From positions 90,701,749-90,765,748 of the forward strand of contig OX352762.1 of assembly GCA_947095585.1 (NCBI GenBank): a DNA stretch of 64,000 nt, read 5' to 3'. Shown in pieces: positions 10,050 to 20,429 of the stretch. Below the pieces are notes generated by a model that was not told the DNA's origin, did no database searches, and saw only the letters and a list, made by a program, of their open reading frames with translations. Both the position numbers and the translations under genes were made by a program. Every line of letters starts with the position of its first letter. Position 1 is the first letter of the stretch. The stretch comes from Nephrocerus scutellatus. Taxonomy: Eukaryota > Arthropoda > Insecta > Diptera > Pipunculidae.

Positions 10050-10535
10050 GTTGTAACTCGGTTGTAATACGAATTAGTTACAAACTAAATGATATTTTAT
10101 TAGAAGTTAACTCTTTAAAATATAAATCAAGACTCTCAATGATATTTTTTTAAGAATTTAACTCTATGAAATATAAATCAAGACTGAAGGTCGAAACTTA
10201 TTTGGTGAGAGGCAAATAAAAGAAAGAGATAGAAATTAAAAGAGAGGAATATAGATCTGGTTCTCCACAATATTGTTACGAAATTTAGGATTCCACAATC
10301 CACAAATTACAACTTTAACCAACAAAAAGCAAAAATAGCAAAAGCTTACAAATTTACACTGGTGATTACTTATGATTCAATACTATTCTCTTAGGTGATA
10401 CCTCTATCTGCTTGCTAGTACTCTTCAACATCTCTGGTTGAATTCAAAATAACAAATGTGCTCGGCGGTAGAGATTTGAGATTTCAATTACACAAAGAAT
10501 GATCTAGCAAAGATCAGAACATTCTGGTACTATTT
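10050..10535. other. No recognisable feature
   Basis: AT-rich. A 40-bp stretch near 10085-10165 is repeated once locally (TGATATTTTWTTAGAAnTTAACTCT). Otherwise nothing supported. Confidence 0.5.
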
Positions 10536-10540
10536 TATAA

Positions 10541-11536
10541 AAAAAAAAACAACCCATAAAATTTTTTCATGTAAATTCTCTAATAGGAGATACATATGTG
10601 TGCAAAGTTTGAACCGGGCTAATTTGGTAAAAATGAATATTAGATCCCCCTTCACTTCAAAACCGGTTTAAAAACTGTTCTCACCGGAGATACACATGTG
10701 TAAAAAAAATTTTTATAGTTGAAAATTCAAATTAAAAACTCAAAAATGTTTACAAAAAGTTCAGTCTATCGGAAATACACATATGTTTAAACTTTAAAGA
10801 AAATCGGGCTAATTTTAAAAAAAAAAATATGGTCCCGCCCCCGGGCCCTGTCGCACCAAAATTTTTACAAAAACTTCGGTCCCTCGGGATAAACATATGT
10901 ATAAAATTTGAAGAAAGTCGGGCTAATTTTTTAAAAAATTTGTATCGTGCCACGTCCTAGGAAATACACATGTGTGCAAAATTTCAATAAAATTGGGCTT
11001 TGGAAAGTGGGTTAAAAATTTATCACAAGATTCCACGACAAACAGACCGACCGACCGACAGACAGACAGATGCGGAACCATTTAGTTTTGTGTAAAAATA
11101 TTTGCTCTACTTCCTCTTGATATCTACATACTCTCTGCTGCAACACAACAAGAAAACAACCACAATCGTAAGGCCAGAAGCGCTGCTTACAGCGCATCAT
11201 TTCGTCAGTGCACACAGAACACAGTCATTATAGTATGATATGATCTGATGCCACTAAATGGAAAATTTTGTATGGAAGCCTTCGATCCCGCAGTCCGATC
11301 TCTGTGAAATTTTAATAGAAAGTACTGTCACCGGAAATATACATGTGTGCAAAATTTCAATAAAATCGGGCTTTGGAAAGTGGGTTAAAAATTTATCACA
11401 AGATTCCACGACAAACAGACCGACCAAATCGGGCTTTGGGAAGTGGGTATAAAATTTATCAGAAAATCTGACCTGCCAGCCAGCCAGCCAGACAGCCATC
11501 CACGGTCACGCGAAGTTAATATAGAGAATTAAAAAA
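10541..11536 (-). repeat. Family A repeat copy with central cassette
   Basis: On the plus strand it opens with AAAACAACCCATAAAATTTT and CATGTAAATTCTCTAATAGG, runs through about three monomers, and closes with CACGCGAAGTTAATATAGAG at about 11510. The terminal block with TTTGGAAAGTGGGTTAAAAA occurs twice (about 10995 and 11370), separated by a cassette (about 11090-11260) matching 2735-2890 in inverted orientation. GACAGACAGACAG and CAGCCAGCCAGCC tracts occupy the variable slot next to each terminal block. Confidence 0.8.
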
Positions 11537-11795
11537 TGCATGCTTATGGAGTCGATAAAAAACTGCTACATTGGATTAGTAACTATCTTTCGTACCTATC
11601 AATCCAAGTTGTTTCTACCGGTTTCAATTAGGAAACACACCGCATGAATTCAGGAGTTCTCAAAGGCCCCATTTTGTACCCGACACTTCTAATCCAAATC
11701 AATCCTTCACTGATGACAGCATTCTCCGCTTCTCATATAAATTTGTAGAACGTCGCTCCTCTACCCAAGTGAAACATAAACAAAACGTAAGTTAG
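11537..11795 (+). pseudogene. CR1/Jockey-like LINE reverse transcriptase fragment
   Basis: Frames here read LLHWISNYLSYLSIQVV, then NSGVLKGPILYPTLLIQ, the counterpart of AGVPQGSSLSPTLFLI in the element at 48468-50030, followed by a degraded FADD-type segment (LMTAFSAS). The YADD-type catalytic core is lost. It abuts the end of the family A copy, and the LINE continues after a foreign insert at 12018. Confidence 0.7.
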
Positions 11796-11799
11796 GTAC

Positions 11800-12017
11800 G
11801 TTAAATACTCTTCACACGCCCATAGACGGAAGTGACTCAAAAGTAGCCGTTACACAGACTAGAGAGTTAGCATATAAAATACATTTGTTATTTACTGCAG
11901 TCACAGCGACCACACATTCACAGAATAATTTTGCATTTCGCATAACCGGTTTAGCAGAAAAACCTATTTTGGTCGTGTAAAAAATAGCGTACATTACTCG
12001 CATTTCGATTTTCGTTA
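11800..12017 (-). repeat. Family G repeat, copy 2, inside the LINE fragment
   Basis: Inverted match to 1355-1580. LINE-related sequence lies on both sides (to 11795 and from 12018), so this repeat arrived inside an older LINE or replaced part of it. The missing LINE section is the NRVEFNASKTQCCLLSS region seen at 39840-39905. Confidence 0.6.
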
Positions 12018-12130
12018 ACAAGCTTTATTGGAATGACCACATATATCTACCGTCGCCAAAAGTGCTGGGAAATATTCAACTCTCTTAAACGGCACAAAAA
12101 ATATTTCACTCCCTTTGATCTTGCTGCTGA
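12018..12130 (+). pseudogene. LINE fragment continuing after the family G insert
   Basis: The plus strand (TGGAATGACCACATAT and AAAAGTGCTG) matches 39995-40075 of the LINE copy at 39611-40619, in the LRWNDHIFAIAKNA region downstream of the reverse transcriptase. It is broken by frameshifts. Confidence 0.6.
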
Positions 12131-13525
12131 AAATAGCAGCGTACAATCATCCTGAAAATAAGAATAATTAGATAATAATAAGATAGAATACAGAACAATA
12201 GATTCGCTAGATCACCGTTTGACACGTACGCAAATTATAAATTATTTTGTGTTAGTGACTGAAATTAACACGCAATACATGAACACTTTTCCTGCCAAAT
12301 ACTTAATTGAAATGACAATAAGGAATGGGATTAGTGAAGGGAAAGGCATGAATTCGTGGATCATGAAATATACATACAACAATACTTTTCACAGCACTCA
12401 AATGACTAATTGTTCAATTGTAATTGGTAATCAAACAATAAAACCTTATTATCGGGATTAGTTTCTGCGTACGTGGCCTCAGATATAATACAATAGGTAC
12501 GCAACGCATAACATTTAATTTTTCACATTATGAGCACAGGAGCATATAAATGAATTTGTGTCTGTGAATTTGAGCGCATTTGAGGTTAACGAAACAATAA
12601 TTGCAAAAAGCAATTTAAGTCTTATTGTCAACCAACAATTCGCAAATAATATGTGGTCGAAAGCATTACGACGTCAAGAGTTTAATGTTCAGATCAAGGA
12701 CAATATGGTATTATTATATGTACATATAATTTCATCTTTCGTCACGAACGCTGAATGTTATCCCACCTGGGCATATGTGACCAAAATACACATTCGCATA
12801 TTTACTTTTTCCGAAGGCATATTCATAATTTTACACTGCCAGTGACAAAGTTACAAGTCGCCCTAATACCAAACGGCAACTTTTGACTACTAGACTACCG
12901 CACAGGCAAAACAATTTGTGGCATTTCAGTTGTGGTTAAATGACAAAATATGTGTAGTGTGTTTTACGGGAAGGTTACTTCTCTGTCATAATACCATTTC
13001 CATACAGGTTATTACTGAAAGAGAGAAGGTATACTACCGATAACCTACAAATATCCAAGATTTTTCAACAACTGGCGGGATGAATGGTTCGTCATTATTT
13101 GTTTCTCCGTATTGCGGCAAATTTCACTCATAAATGCAGAATTGTCAACTATCCTGTTGAGGGTTGGTCCTCTTTGGCAAAGTTATGCTTTTTACTCGAG
13201 AAAATGGTTATTTTACATATTCGTATAACTACGTATATACGTGGAAATAAAACCTCAATTTAGATTCATAAAAATCTTAAAAAACTAACATTTCTATACA
13301 TTCTCCTGTCGCAAAATATTTCAGCAAAAGACACTCGACCCGATGTCGATGTAGCTGTCGATGCCACCAATTTCACTTCTGTTGCAACGGATCGAATAGC
13401 TGCCAACAAACGAGTCAGCACCGCCGAAGCCTAAGAACCGCCGACGGTAGAACTAACACGATAAGATACTTGAATCATATCATAAGAAATAAGGATTGTC
13501 ATAGTTTAAGTAGAAGTAAAAATAA
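12130..13525. other. No identified gene; two short open frames without known motifs
   Basis: Open frames at 12219-12461 and 12558-12845 have no recognisable domain. A compositionally coding-like stretch at 13326-13433 (35 codons, reading KDTRPDVDVAVDATN) ends in a stop and could be the end of an unknown element's gene. I cannot assign any of them. Confidence 0.35.
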
Positions 13526-13527
13526 AA

Positions 13528-15195
13528 TAAAAAACCACCATAAAAATTAAAATTTTTCGTGTAAATTCTCTAATTGATACACAAAGTGCAAATGGAGCCC
13601 CTCCTGATCACTCCAAAATTTTTACAAAAAGTGTTTCCATCGGAGATAACATGTCTATAAAATTTACAGAAAATCGGACTAATTTTTAAAAAAAATTTTG
13701 GAAGCCCCTCGGCCTTGGGGCCACTTCAAAATTTTTACAAAAAGCGTTGTCCATAGCATTAAACATGTGTGTATAAAATTTAAAGAAAATCGGGTAAATT
13801 TTTAAAAATTTTAATGAGGCCTTCCGTCACTGAGGCCCGATCACGGCAAAATGTTTACAAAAAGTGTTGTCCGTCGGAGATACACTCGCATATACAACTT
13901 TAAGATAACCGGCAACTTTTTTTTACAAAATTTGTATTGGTGCCTCCCGACCCCGGGGCCCGATCACTACAAATATTCACAAAAAGTGGTGATATCCATC
14001 GGAGATACACATATGTATAAAATTTGAAGAACATTGGGTATTTTTTTTATAAAATTTGTATGGGTGCCCCCGACCCTGGGGCCCAATCACTCCCAAATAT
14101 TTACAAAAAGTGTTGCCCAACGGAGATACACATGCGTATAAAATTTGAAGAAAATCGTCTACTTTTTTTTATAAGATTTGTGTGGGTGCCCCCCGACCCC
14201 AAGGCCCGATCACTTCCAAATATTTACAAAAAGTGTTGTCCATCGAAAATAAAATGTGTATAAAATTTGAAGAAAATCGGGTACTTCTTTTTATAAAATT
14301 TGTATGGGTGCCCCCCGACCCCGGGGCCCGATCACTTCCATATTTTTACAAAAAGTGTTTTCTATTGGAGATACACATGTGTATAAAATTTGAAGAAAAT
14401 CCGGTACTTTTTGTAAAATATTTGTATGAGAGCCCGCCGACCACGCGGCCCGAGGGGCCTCACTTTTTAATAGGAAGTGTTGTCATGGGAGATACACATG
14501 TGTGATAAATTTCAATAAAATCGGGCTTTCACTCCAAAAATTTTACAAAAAGTTTTGTCCATCAAAGATACACATGTGTTTAAAATTTAAAAAAAATCGG
14601 GCTAATTTTTTTTATAAAATTTATATGAGGCCTCACGACCCTGGGGCCAGGGGTCTCCAAAATGTTTACGGAAAGTGTTGTCCATCGGTGATAAACATGT
14701 ATATTAAATTTGAAGAAAATCTGGTTAATTTTTTTAAAAAATTTCACCCCGTGGTTCGGGGTCTCCAAAATTTTTACAAGGAGTGTTGTCTTTCGGAGAT
14801 ACACATGTATTTAAAAATATATATAATAGATAAAAAATATATATAAATTTGAAGATAATCGGGTTAATTTTATTAAAACAATTTGTATGAGTCCTCAAGA
14901 CCCGGGACCCGGGGTCTCCAAAATTTTTACAGAAAGTGGTGTCCATCAGAGATACACATGTATGTAAAATTTAAATAAAATCGGGTGAATTTTGTAAAAA
15001 TTTGTATGGGAGCCCCCCGACCCCGAGGACCGAGGGGCCCAAAATTTAGTAGAAAGTGTTGTCATCGGAGATATGCACGTGTGCAAAGTTTCAATGAAAT
15101 CGGACTTTGGGAAGTGAGTTAAAATTTGATCGCAAAATTTCACGACAAACAAACAAACAAACACACGTGCACGCGAAGTTACTATAGAGAATATA
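13528..15195 (-). repeat. Family A repeat, long copy with a monomer array
   Basis: This is the most complete family A copy. It has the left end AAAACCACCATAAAAATTAA and CGTGTAAATTCTCTAATTG; about ten monomers of roughly 122-124 bp, each with CATCGGAGATACACATGTGT, AAATTTGAAGAAAATCGGG, TTTGTATGGGTGCCCCC and GGGGCCCGATCACT; then the terminal block with TCGGACTTTGGGAAGTGAGT, an (ACAA)n tract in the variable slot, and the right end GCGAAGTTACTATAGAGAAT. Frames through the array are repeat artefacts. Confidence 0.85.
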
Positions 15196-15394
15196 AAAAA
15201 ATCAAATCTTTCTTGTAACGGGCTTCCTTTAAATAGTTTAAAAATTCATTTTAAATGTTAAATATAAAAATGTCAAACAACGGCAAATTAATGCAATGCC
15301 AGTCTATCCTAATTAAGCAGAAAGGGAGACGGCCACACCGAACTAACTTAAAACATTAAAACATTGAGCATTAACAAGTACTTGTTTATATAAA

Positions 15395-16090
15395 AAAAAC
15401 TTCGTTTTTAGATGCCCGAAATAATATTCACTTTTACACTCGTCCTATGAATGTTGGTTAAAAAGGACATCAAAAAAGTCAATGGTGGTATCTCAGAAAT
15501 GGCCATGAGGCTGAGCTGCTCACAAAATTTCAGCTTTATTGGTCGTGTGAAAGCTATATAGAAAGGACCTAAGAGAATTGGAAGTGGGCGTCGTGTCTCA
15601 GTGGATAACTGCATGACTGCTGAGCAAGAGGTTTCGTGATTCGAATCCCAGTAACATCAAAAGTATTTTCACAATATCCCAACTGTCGCGAATGTCTGAC
15701 AAACGTCCGAGAGTAATAACTTTTCACGGAAAGTTTTTTTAATTCGCTGTTCGGATACGGCATTAAATTGTAGGTCCCTTCCATTTGTGTGAAAAAATAT
15801 GCATATGCACAACACAAATAGTCGCGAGAAGATAGGCCTTGCACCGCAATTGTCTGTTGTGCGGAATATTATTATTATTATTAAGAGAATAGGAAAAACC
15901 TTTTTTCCATGCATCACAGGCACAACTCGCGGCTCCCGACATGCGTCACACCCTAAATCTCAGAAATGCCCTAAGTATCTCAAAAAGTTTCTCATTTCTA
16001 GATCGTGTGAAAGGGTGTTGAGAAGGACCTTAAAGAAGTCGAAACAAAAAGACAAACCGGAGTTAAGATAAATAAAAGTTTTTAAAACTT
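15395..16090 (+). repeat. Family C repeat copy, split by a SINE
   Basis: Family C blocks (GGTTAAAAAGGACATCAA, TCTCAGAAATGGCC, CACAAAATTTCAGCTTTAT) run to 15578 and resume from 15891 with CACAACTCGCGGCTCCCGAC and AATCTCAGAAATGCCC. The right end is CGAAACAAAAAGACAAACC plus AGATAAATAAAAGTTTTT, matching the end of the copy at 7346-7900. Confidence 0.75.
15579..15881 (+). mobile_element. tRNA-derived SINE, full-length copy with target-site duplication
   Basis: A tRNA-like head has box A (TGTCTCAGTGG, about 15593) and box B (GATTCGAATCC, about 15637), as in RNA polymerase III promoters. The body follows with CTGTTCGGATACGGCATTAA and GTAGGTCCCTTCCATTTGTG, then a tail block (AGTCGCGAGAAGATAGGCCT) and an (ATT)n end. 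A 9-bp direct repeat TAAGAGAAT flanks it (15570-15578 and 15882-15890). It sits inside a family C copy, so it is the younger of the two. Confidence 0.85.
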
Positions 16091-17270
16091 CACTTTCTTT
16101 TTTTTTCCCAGCCTTTTTACCCAGAAATGTTGTATTTTAATATTTTTTGTGAAAGGACTTTGCAATTAAATATATTCTATTGGAATACGCGTTATATAAT
16201 ACCTATAATTATATATAGGTATATATTTAATAGTGTGGTTTTTTAGCAATTTTAGCGATATTTCGTTGCCAGGTATTGTACTAGTTGTCCGATTTAAGTA
16301 TCGCATTTTATAGAAAATGTTTGGAGTTTTACTGATTTCATCAAAAGTATTGTGGTTTGTGCAAAACGAGCTTCCACCTTGCTGTAATTCATTGAAACTT
16401 AAAAACAAATTCAAAAAAAAACTGTATTTTTGTAAAGTAAATAATACAATACTCATGCTTTACCTTGCATGAAGAAGAGATTTTGTTTTTAACATCAATA
16501 GCATTCCTCGACAATGAAACCTTTTGTGCTATCAAGAAAAGCTACCTCGATTTGTTTGGGAATTAATTTCTTTTGTTTAACGAAAGTTCCTTATTATGGC
16601 ATGTTATTGCATTTGTCGATTTGAAGAGTCTCAAAAAAATTGGTTCACTTCAATGGATCGGGCTAGCATTTTTGGTTTCATGAGTTAATATATTGTTTAT
16701 ATATTTATATATTTTTTTTGTTTTATGAATGTTCTTTGAAGAGTCTTTGATAGATCAGGCTTACTGGTTTCTTGAGATAATATGGAGGATATAATTGTTT
16801 GGAGGCGGCTTAAAGATGATATTAATTTGAATATATTGAATTGAAATTATAGAAATTCTTTCTCGATTTTGAAGACATGCACTTTAGATATGCTAGAGCA
16901 GACAGTCTTAAAGTTTATAGTTTCCTCTTATGGCGACAGATTCGTGCCAAGATCTCATTACGTCAGTTTATATGTTTTACGTTGGTCAATATTATGCTAA
17001 ATAGACCAATGTTTTTCATGAAGCAGTCATTTTTAAAGTGTGAGAAATCGTGACTCTTATGACTCTTATGGGAAACTACATATTATTTCACCACCAATTT
17101 GAAGCCGACGTTAACTAGACTTTGTTTTTTCATTCACGCAACGAACCTCATGCTAGCTACGTGAACTGGTATTATCTTTTAAACCGGAAACTTAGATATT
17201 ATGGTTAAGTTTATGAAGTCTTTACAGACTTTAGTAATAGGCTTTATTTGCATATTCCCAACAAAGTGAG
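16090..17270. other. No recognisable feature
   Basis: AT-rich. There is an ATATATAGGTATATAT palindrome near 16210 and no supported coding region. Confidence 0.5.
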
Positions 17271-17277
17271 TATTTAT

Positions 17278-17480
17278 GATACTTGTAGGATATTGGGTGA
17301 AAACATATTATACAGCCCCTGGGTTTCTACATAGATATCAATATCGTCTCCGTTAGCCAGTATCACTATCTCAAATATTGATATTGATCCAGATATCATT
17401 ACTTGGCTTATAGCATTGCTAATGGTCAACATGTATAGTTTTAGTATATTTAGAATGCCTAATTCTCTAATCTTAATATA
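17278..17480 (-). pseudogene. RTE LINE reverse transcriptase scrap
   Basis: The minus-strand frame (IRELGILNILKLYMLTISN, then AISQVMISGSIS) matches the RTE segment MREFGIPNKLTRLC..VISQVKISGSLS at about 55250-55360. It then jumps to a degraded catalytic loop (ANGDDIDI for AYADDIDI) with the sequence between deleted. The catalytic YADD is altered to NGDD. Confidence 0.75.
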
Positions 17481-17905
17481 TAAAAATGTTCGTTCAGAGT
17501 ACGACCGTCTAAAACTCAAGAGCCGCTGGACCGATTGACACCAAACTTGGAAAATATGTTAGTTTAATCTGCAGGAAGGTATTTCAATTTTTTGTATTTA
17601 TGGTACGATTTGGCTCAAATTCACAAAATACATCTCTTAAATAAAATTTAGAACCGCTTAGTGGCGGTGTAGTCGAGATATTTACGAAAAACTACATTTA
17701 CTGATATTTCTTCATATCAGAATGGATGTACGTTGGCTGTGACATTTGAAATTTTTTAATTATGTCGAATTCTGATAGGTGGCGCTGTATTACAACTTTT
17801 GTATTTGTTGTTCGATTTCGTTATTGACATTTGAGGAGAATAGTTGCATGTAGTTAAACCGTACGCATAAACCAATTGATTGAATGAAAATAAAAATAAT
17901 TTGTC
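17481..17905. repeat. Unclassified repeat-like stretch
   Basis: The wording (AAAACTCAAGAGCCGCTGGA then CCGATTGACACCAAACTTGG) is of the kind found in many dispersed insect repeats. No second copy was seen in this window, so the call rests on style alone. Confidence 0.3.
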
Positions 17906-17914
17906 GCTAGTGGT

Positions 17915-18350
17915 TTTTTTTTTTTTTTTTGGGTGGTTACAGGGTTGTTGATGATCGTAAGGGAGGGGGTCGGTGAGGCAAAAAATTGGTAATAAGTTTA
18001 AGTCCTAGGAGCTACGGGTATTGATGGGGGTGTTGGACGGAAATCGGTGTGGTGGGTGGTCGAAAGAGACGGAATCGTTAGGGTGGTGGTAGCTGGGGAG
18101 TGGGTCAGTCAGTGGTGGGGTTATATGTGGGAGGCTATGGATATTTATGGGTGTGTTGGAGTGATGGGACCGTTATTGGGTAGAAGTCGTAAAGAGGTGG
18201 TAATGGGGACCGATGGGGACGTTAAGGCGATGGGCGATGTGGTGATGTGGCGATGGGGTGATGTGGCGATGGGGGTGGGGCGATTGGGGTGGGGCAATTG
18301 GGGTTGGGGCGGTGGGTGGGTAATGAAGCCACGGCAAACACCGGGCACTT
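17915..18350 (+). repeat. G-rich degenerate minisatellite
   Basis: After a run of T at about 17915, some 430 bp are built of GATGGGG, GGTGATGTGG and GGGGTGGGGCGATT units with strong strand asymmetry (G over C). Many runs of three to five G could form G-quadruplexes on the plus strand. Long open frames on both strands here are compositional. Confidence 0.7.
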
Positions 18351-18394
18351 CAATTAGTGAGTTTTTAAAAAGCGCATGCATAATCTTATAGCAA

Positions 18395-18830
18395 GATGTC
18401 GATCTCATCATTATAGAGTCTCTATAGTCCTTCCTCATATACCTGGCCAACACTTCTCCGGGAGACTTCCTCTCGGATCTCGGATCCATATATAAGTGAT
18501 ATGGCAATTGTCTTTTTTATTAGCAGCTTCGATGTTATGGGTAAATTCCTGATTGTTAAGAGTCTCGACAGAGTTAAAGGTGTTGTAATTGGTGAAGCCT
18601 TCAATGCCTTACTATCTAGCTATTTATGAAAATGCTCTTCCCATCGCTCCGAGATGCTTTTGAGATCGACGATCTGATTACCCTGTTACTCTCTACCGTA
18701 TAAAGGTTTATCGTCATCAGCTTCGCGTTGTAGCGGTGGTCTATCAACACGTCGTTGCCTGTGACTTCATCAGGGGATAATCATTAGGGGATACTTCTGG
18801 ATTTTGTTAACCGCAAATCTTGTACTCACT
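18395..18830 (-). pseudogene. RTE LINE fragment, heavily decayed
   Basis: On the minus strand, pieces match the RTE: LYNDEI-like (about 18410), VYEEGL, FSRSVGQ-like, then LPITSKLLIKKTI and YGSEI (about 18480-18550), and further up a VDRPPLQ-type frame from the endonuclease. Order and strand agree with the copies at 21873 and 58441. Many stops and frameshifts. Confidence 0.7.
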
Positions 18831-18839
18831 GCCATCTCC

Positions 18840-19105
18840 GTAAGTCGATGTCCATTGTAATTAGTTTTCTCGTGTAAATTATGGTTGCAAATTTACTGAA
18901 TACCTGACTGGCTCCCAACCTATTTTTGCGCTCATTACCACCACAAAGATTTGTACATAATGCGATGAACGAATTTTTTTGACTATAAAGCCCACCCGAG
19001 CACATGATGTGTTCCAAGCCAGCTAAATTGTTATCTGATATTCTGGTTTTTGTACACATCTATCTTCCGTATCTCATGGATTGCTGGTATGTGAACTTTA
19101 TATTT
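18840..19105. other. No recognisable feature
   Basis: It lies between an RTE scrap and a SINE; a 77-codon minus-strand frame has no known motif. Confidence 0.4.
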
Positions 19106-19107
19106 CA

Positions 19108-19295
19108 CCTCTCGCGAATGGGTGACAAATGGGTGACCTTGTCACGGAAAGCTTCTCAATTCGCCGTTCGGATCCGGCCTTAAATTGTAGGTCCCTTCCA
19201 TTTGTGTCCAAAAATTAACATGTGCAGCACAAATGGTCGCGAGAAGTTAGGCCTTGGACCGCAATGGTCTGTCGCGCCAAATATTATTATAAGGA
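19108..19295 (+). repeat. tRNA-derived SINE, 5'-truncated
   Basis: Body and tail only: AATTCGCCGTTCGGATCCGG, TGTAGGTCCCTTCCATTTG, GGTCGCGAGAAGTTAGGCCT, GGACCGCAATGGTCTGTCGC and an AATATTATTATA end. It lacks the tRNA-like head. Confidence 0.8.
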
Positions 19296-19299
19296 CAGC

Positions 19300-20190
19300 G
19301 ACTCGTAAGCAATATGTAGAATCGCTCTTTAAATTTAGGTAGCATATGTGGTAAAGTATTTAAGTAAATATAATGAGTATAACAAAACAGAAATGAGAAT
19401 TTAAGCAATCTACGAGTATGTTTTACTGTTGCCTAACAATACACGGCAATAATATTGCAGCTAAGCATATTACGATGTGGAAGAAAGAATACTCAGCGGT
19501 TACAATTGTGCTTTAATTGGATTGACTCAATTCGTAAACCGCCTAAAGAACTCTTTTCAATACCATTAGCTACTTTACTCACAATAAAGCTTAAATGGTA
19601 CCAAAACTTCGAAGCCAAACAAATTTCAAATTTATTTTTTTACTGGCGTCCACATTATAGCAAAAACCGCAAACCATTAATGAACTCCAAAGGCGACTTT
19701 CTTACCTATTGTTAGTCTCGACAGTAATTGCGTATCGTAGAAATCTCCAAAGCGCAATTGTATAGCCCCAATGTGACTACATCCTTTGTATCCTCAATCC
19801 ATTGAAATCTTTCATATAACATACATTGTTTAGATATTTTGGTTCATATCATAAGAGGATTAAAGTTTTCTTAAAATTTATAGCGCCAGGAAGACGGCGG
19901 TGGAGTGATAAGGAGGTTAGATGATTAAAAAACTTTTATATAATTTGTTATAATTGTCCCAATGGAATTGTGAGGTGTAGTGTGGATTTTACTATAAGAT
20001 TCTGGGTAGAGAACTTATGTTGTCGCGCTCTTTGGGTGGAAAAATTGTGTAAATAAATAAAATTAAAATCTTACAAGCAGGTTTTTTTCATCATTAGGTA
20101 CATCATTTATTACAAAATTTATTAAACGGTATTTTTTTGGTCTAACGGATTGTTGATCTATTACCTGTGCGAGGACGATTCCGATAATTT
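19300..20190. other. No recognisable feature
   Basis: An 86-codon plus frame at 19455-19715 has no known motif. A GCGCCAGGAAGACGGCGGTGG phrase near 19885 recalls the RTE RGRPSLRW region but is too short to call. Confidence 0.4.
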
Positions 20191-20194
20191 ATTA

Positions 20195-20420
20195 ATAATG
20201 ACGAGTACAGGCGCTATTGCGAGGTTAACGTCATTCCAAAAATTAAGCTCAATAGGTTCCGATTGGCAGAACAACTAGTTCTAGTATTCTCGTACACTAA
20301 AGTCCTGGTAACTTATTTGCTGTAGGATTTATGATACATGGCAGGAAAGCAGAAAGCTTTTGAGTTTATGGATCCCAAACTGGATCAAACTCGGGAAGAA
20401 TGCATAGCACCGATTCAAAA
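20195..20420 (+). pseudogene. RTE LINE 3' coding scrap
   Basis: The plus strand (AAATTAAGCTCAATAGGTTC, CGATTGGCAGAACAAC, TGCTGTAGGATTTATGATAC) matches the KIKLGRLRWAGHL to GGIYGTR segment of the RTE at about 56040-56140, with numerous substitutions and deletions. It is one of the older RTE scraps in the window. Confidence 0.6.
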
Positions 20421-20429
20421 GAGTTGTGA

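Noticed and set aside
14024..14846. Series of 80-114 codon frames with KFEENRxLFFIRF-like repeats
   Set aside because: They are translations of family A monomers; the repeat period is not kept in frame and copies elsewhere break these frames.
15590..15660. Possible tRNA gene
   Set aside because: Box A and box B are present, but the anticodon and acceptor stems do not form, and the sequence continues into a repeated SINE body flanked by a target-site duplication.
18047..18507. Gly/Trp/Val-rich frame and its Pro-rich opposite
   Set aside because: Both come from the G-rich minisatellite composition.
19880..19925. Short phrase resembling the RTE RGRPSLRW region
   Set aside because: Only about 20 bp match; chance similarity cannot be excluded.
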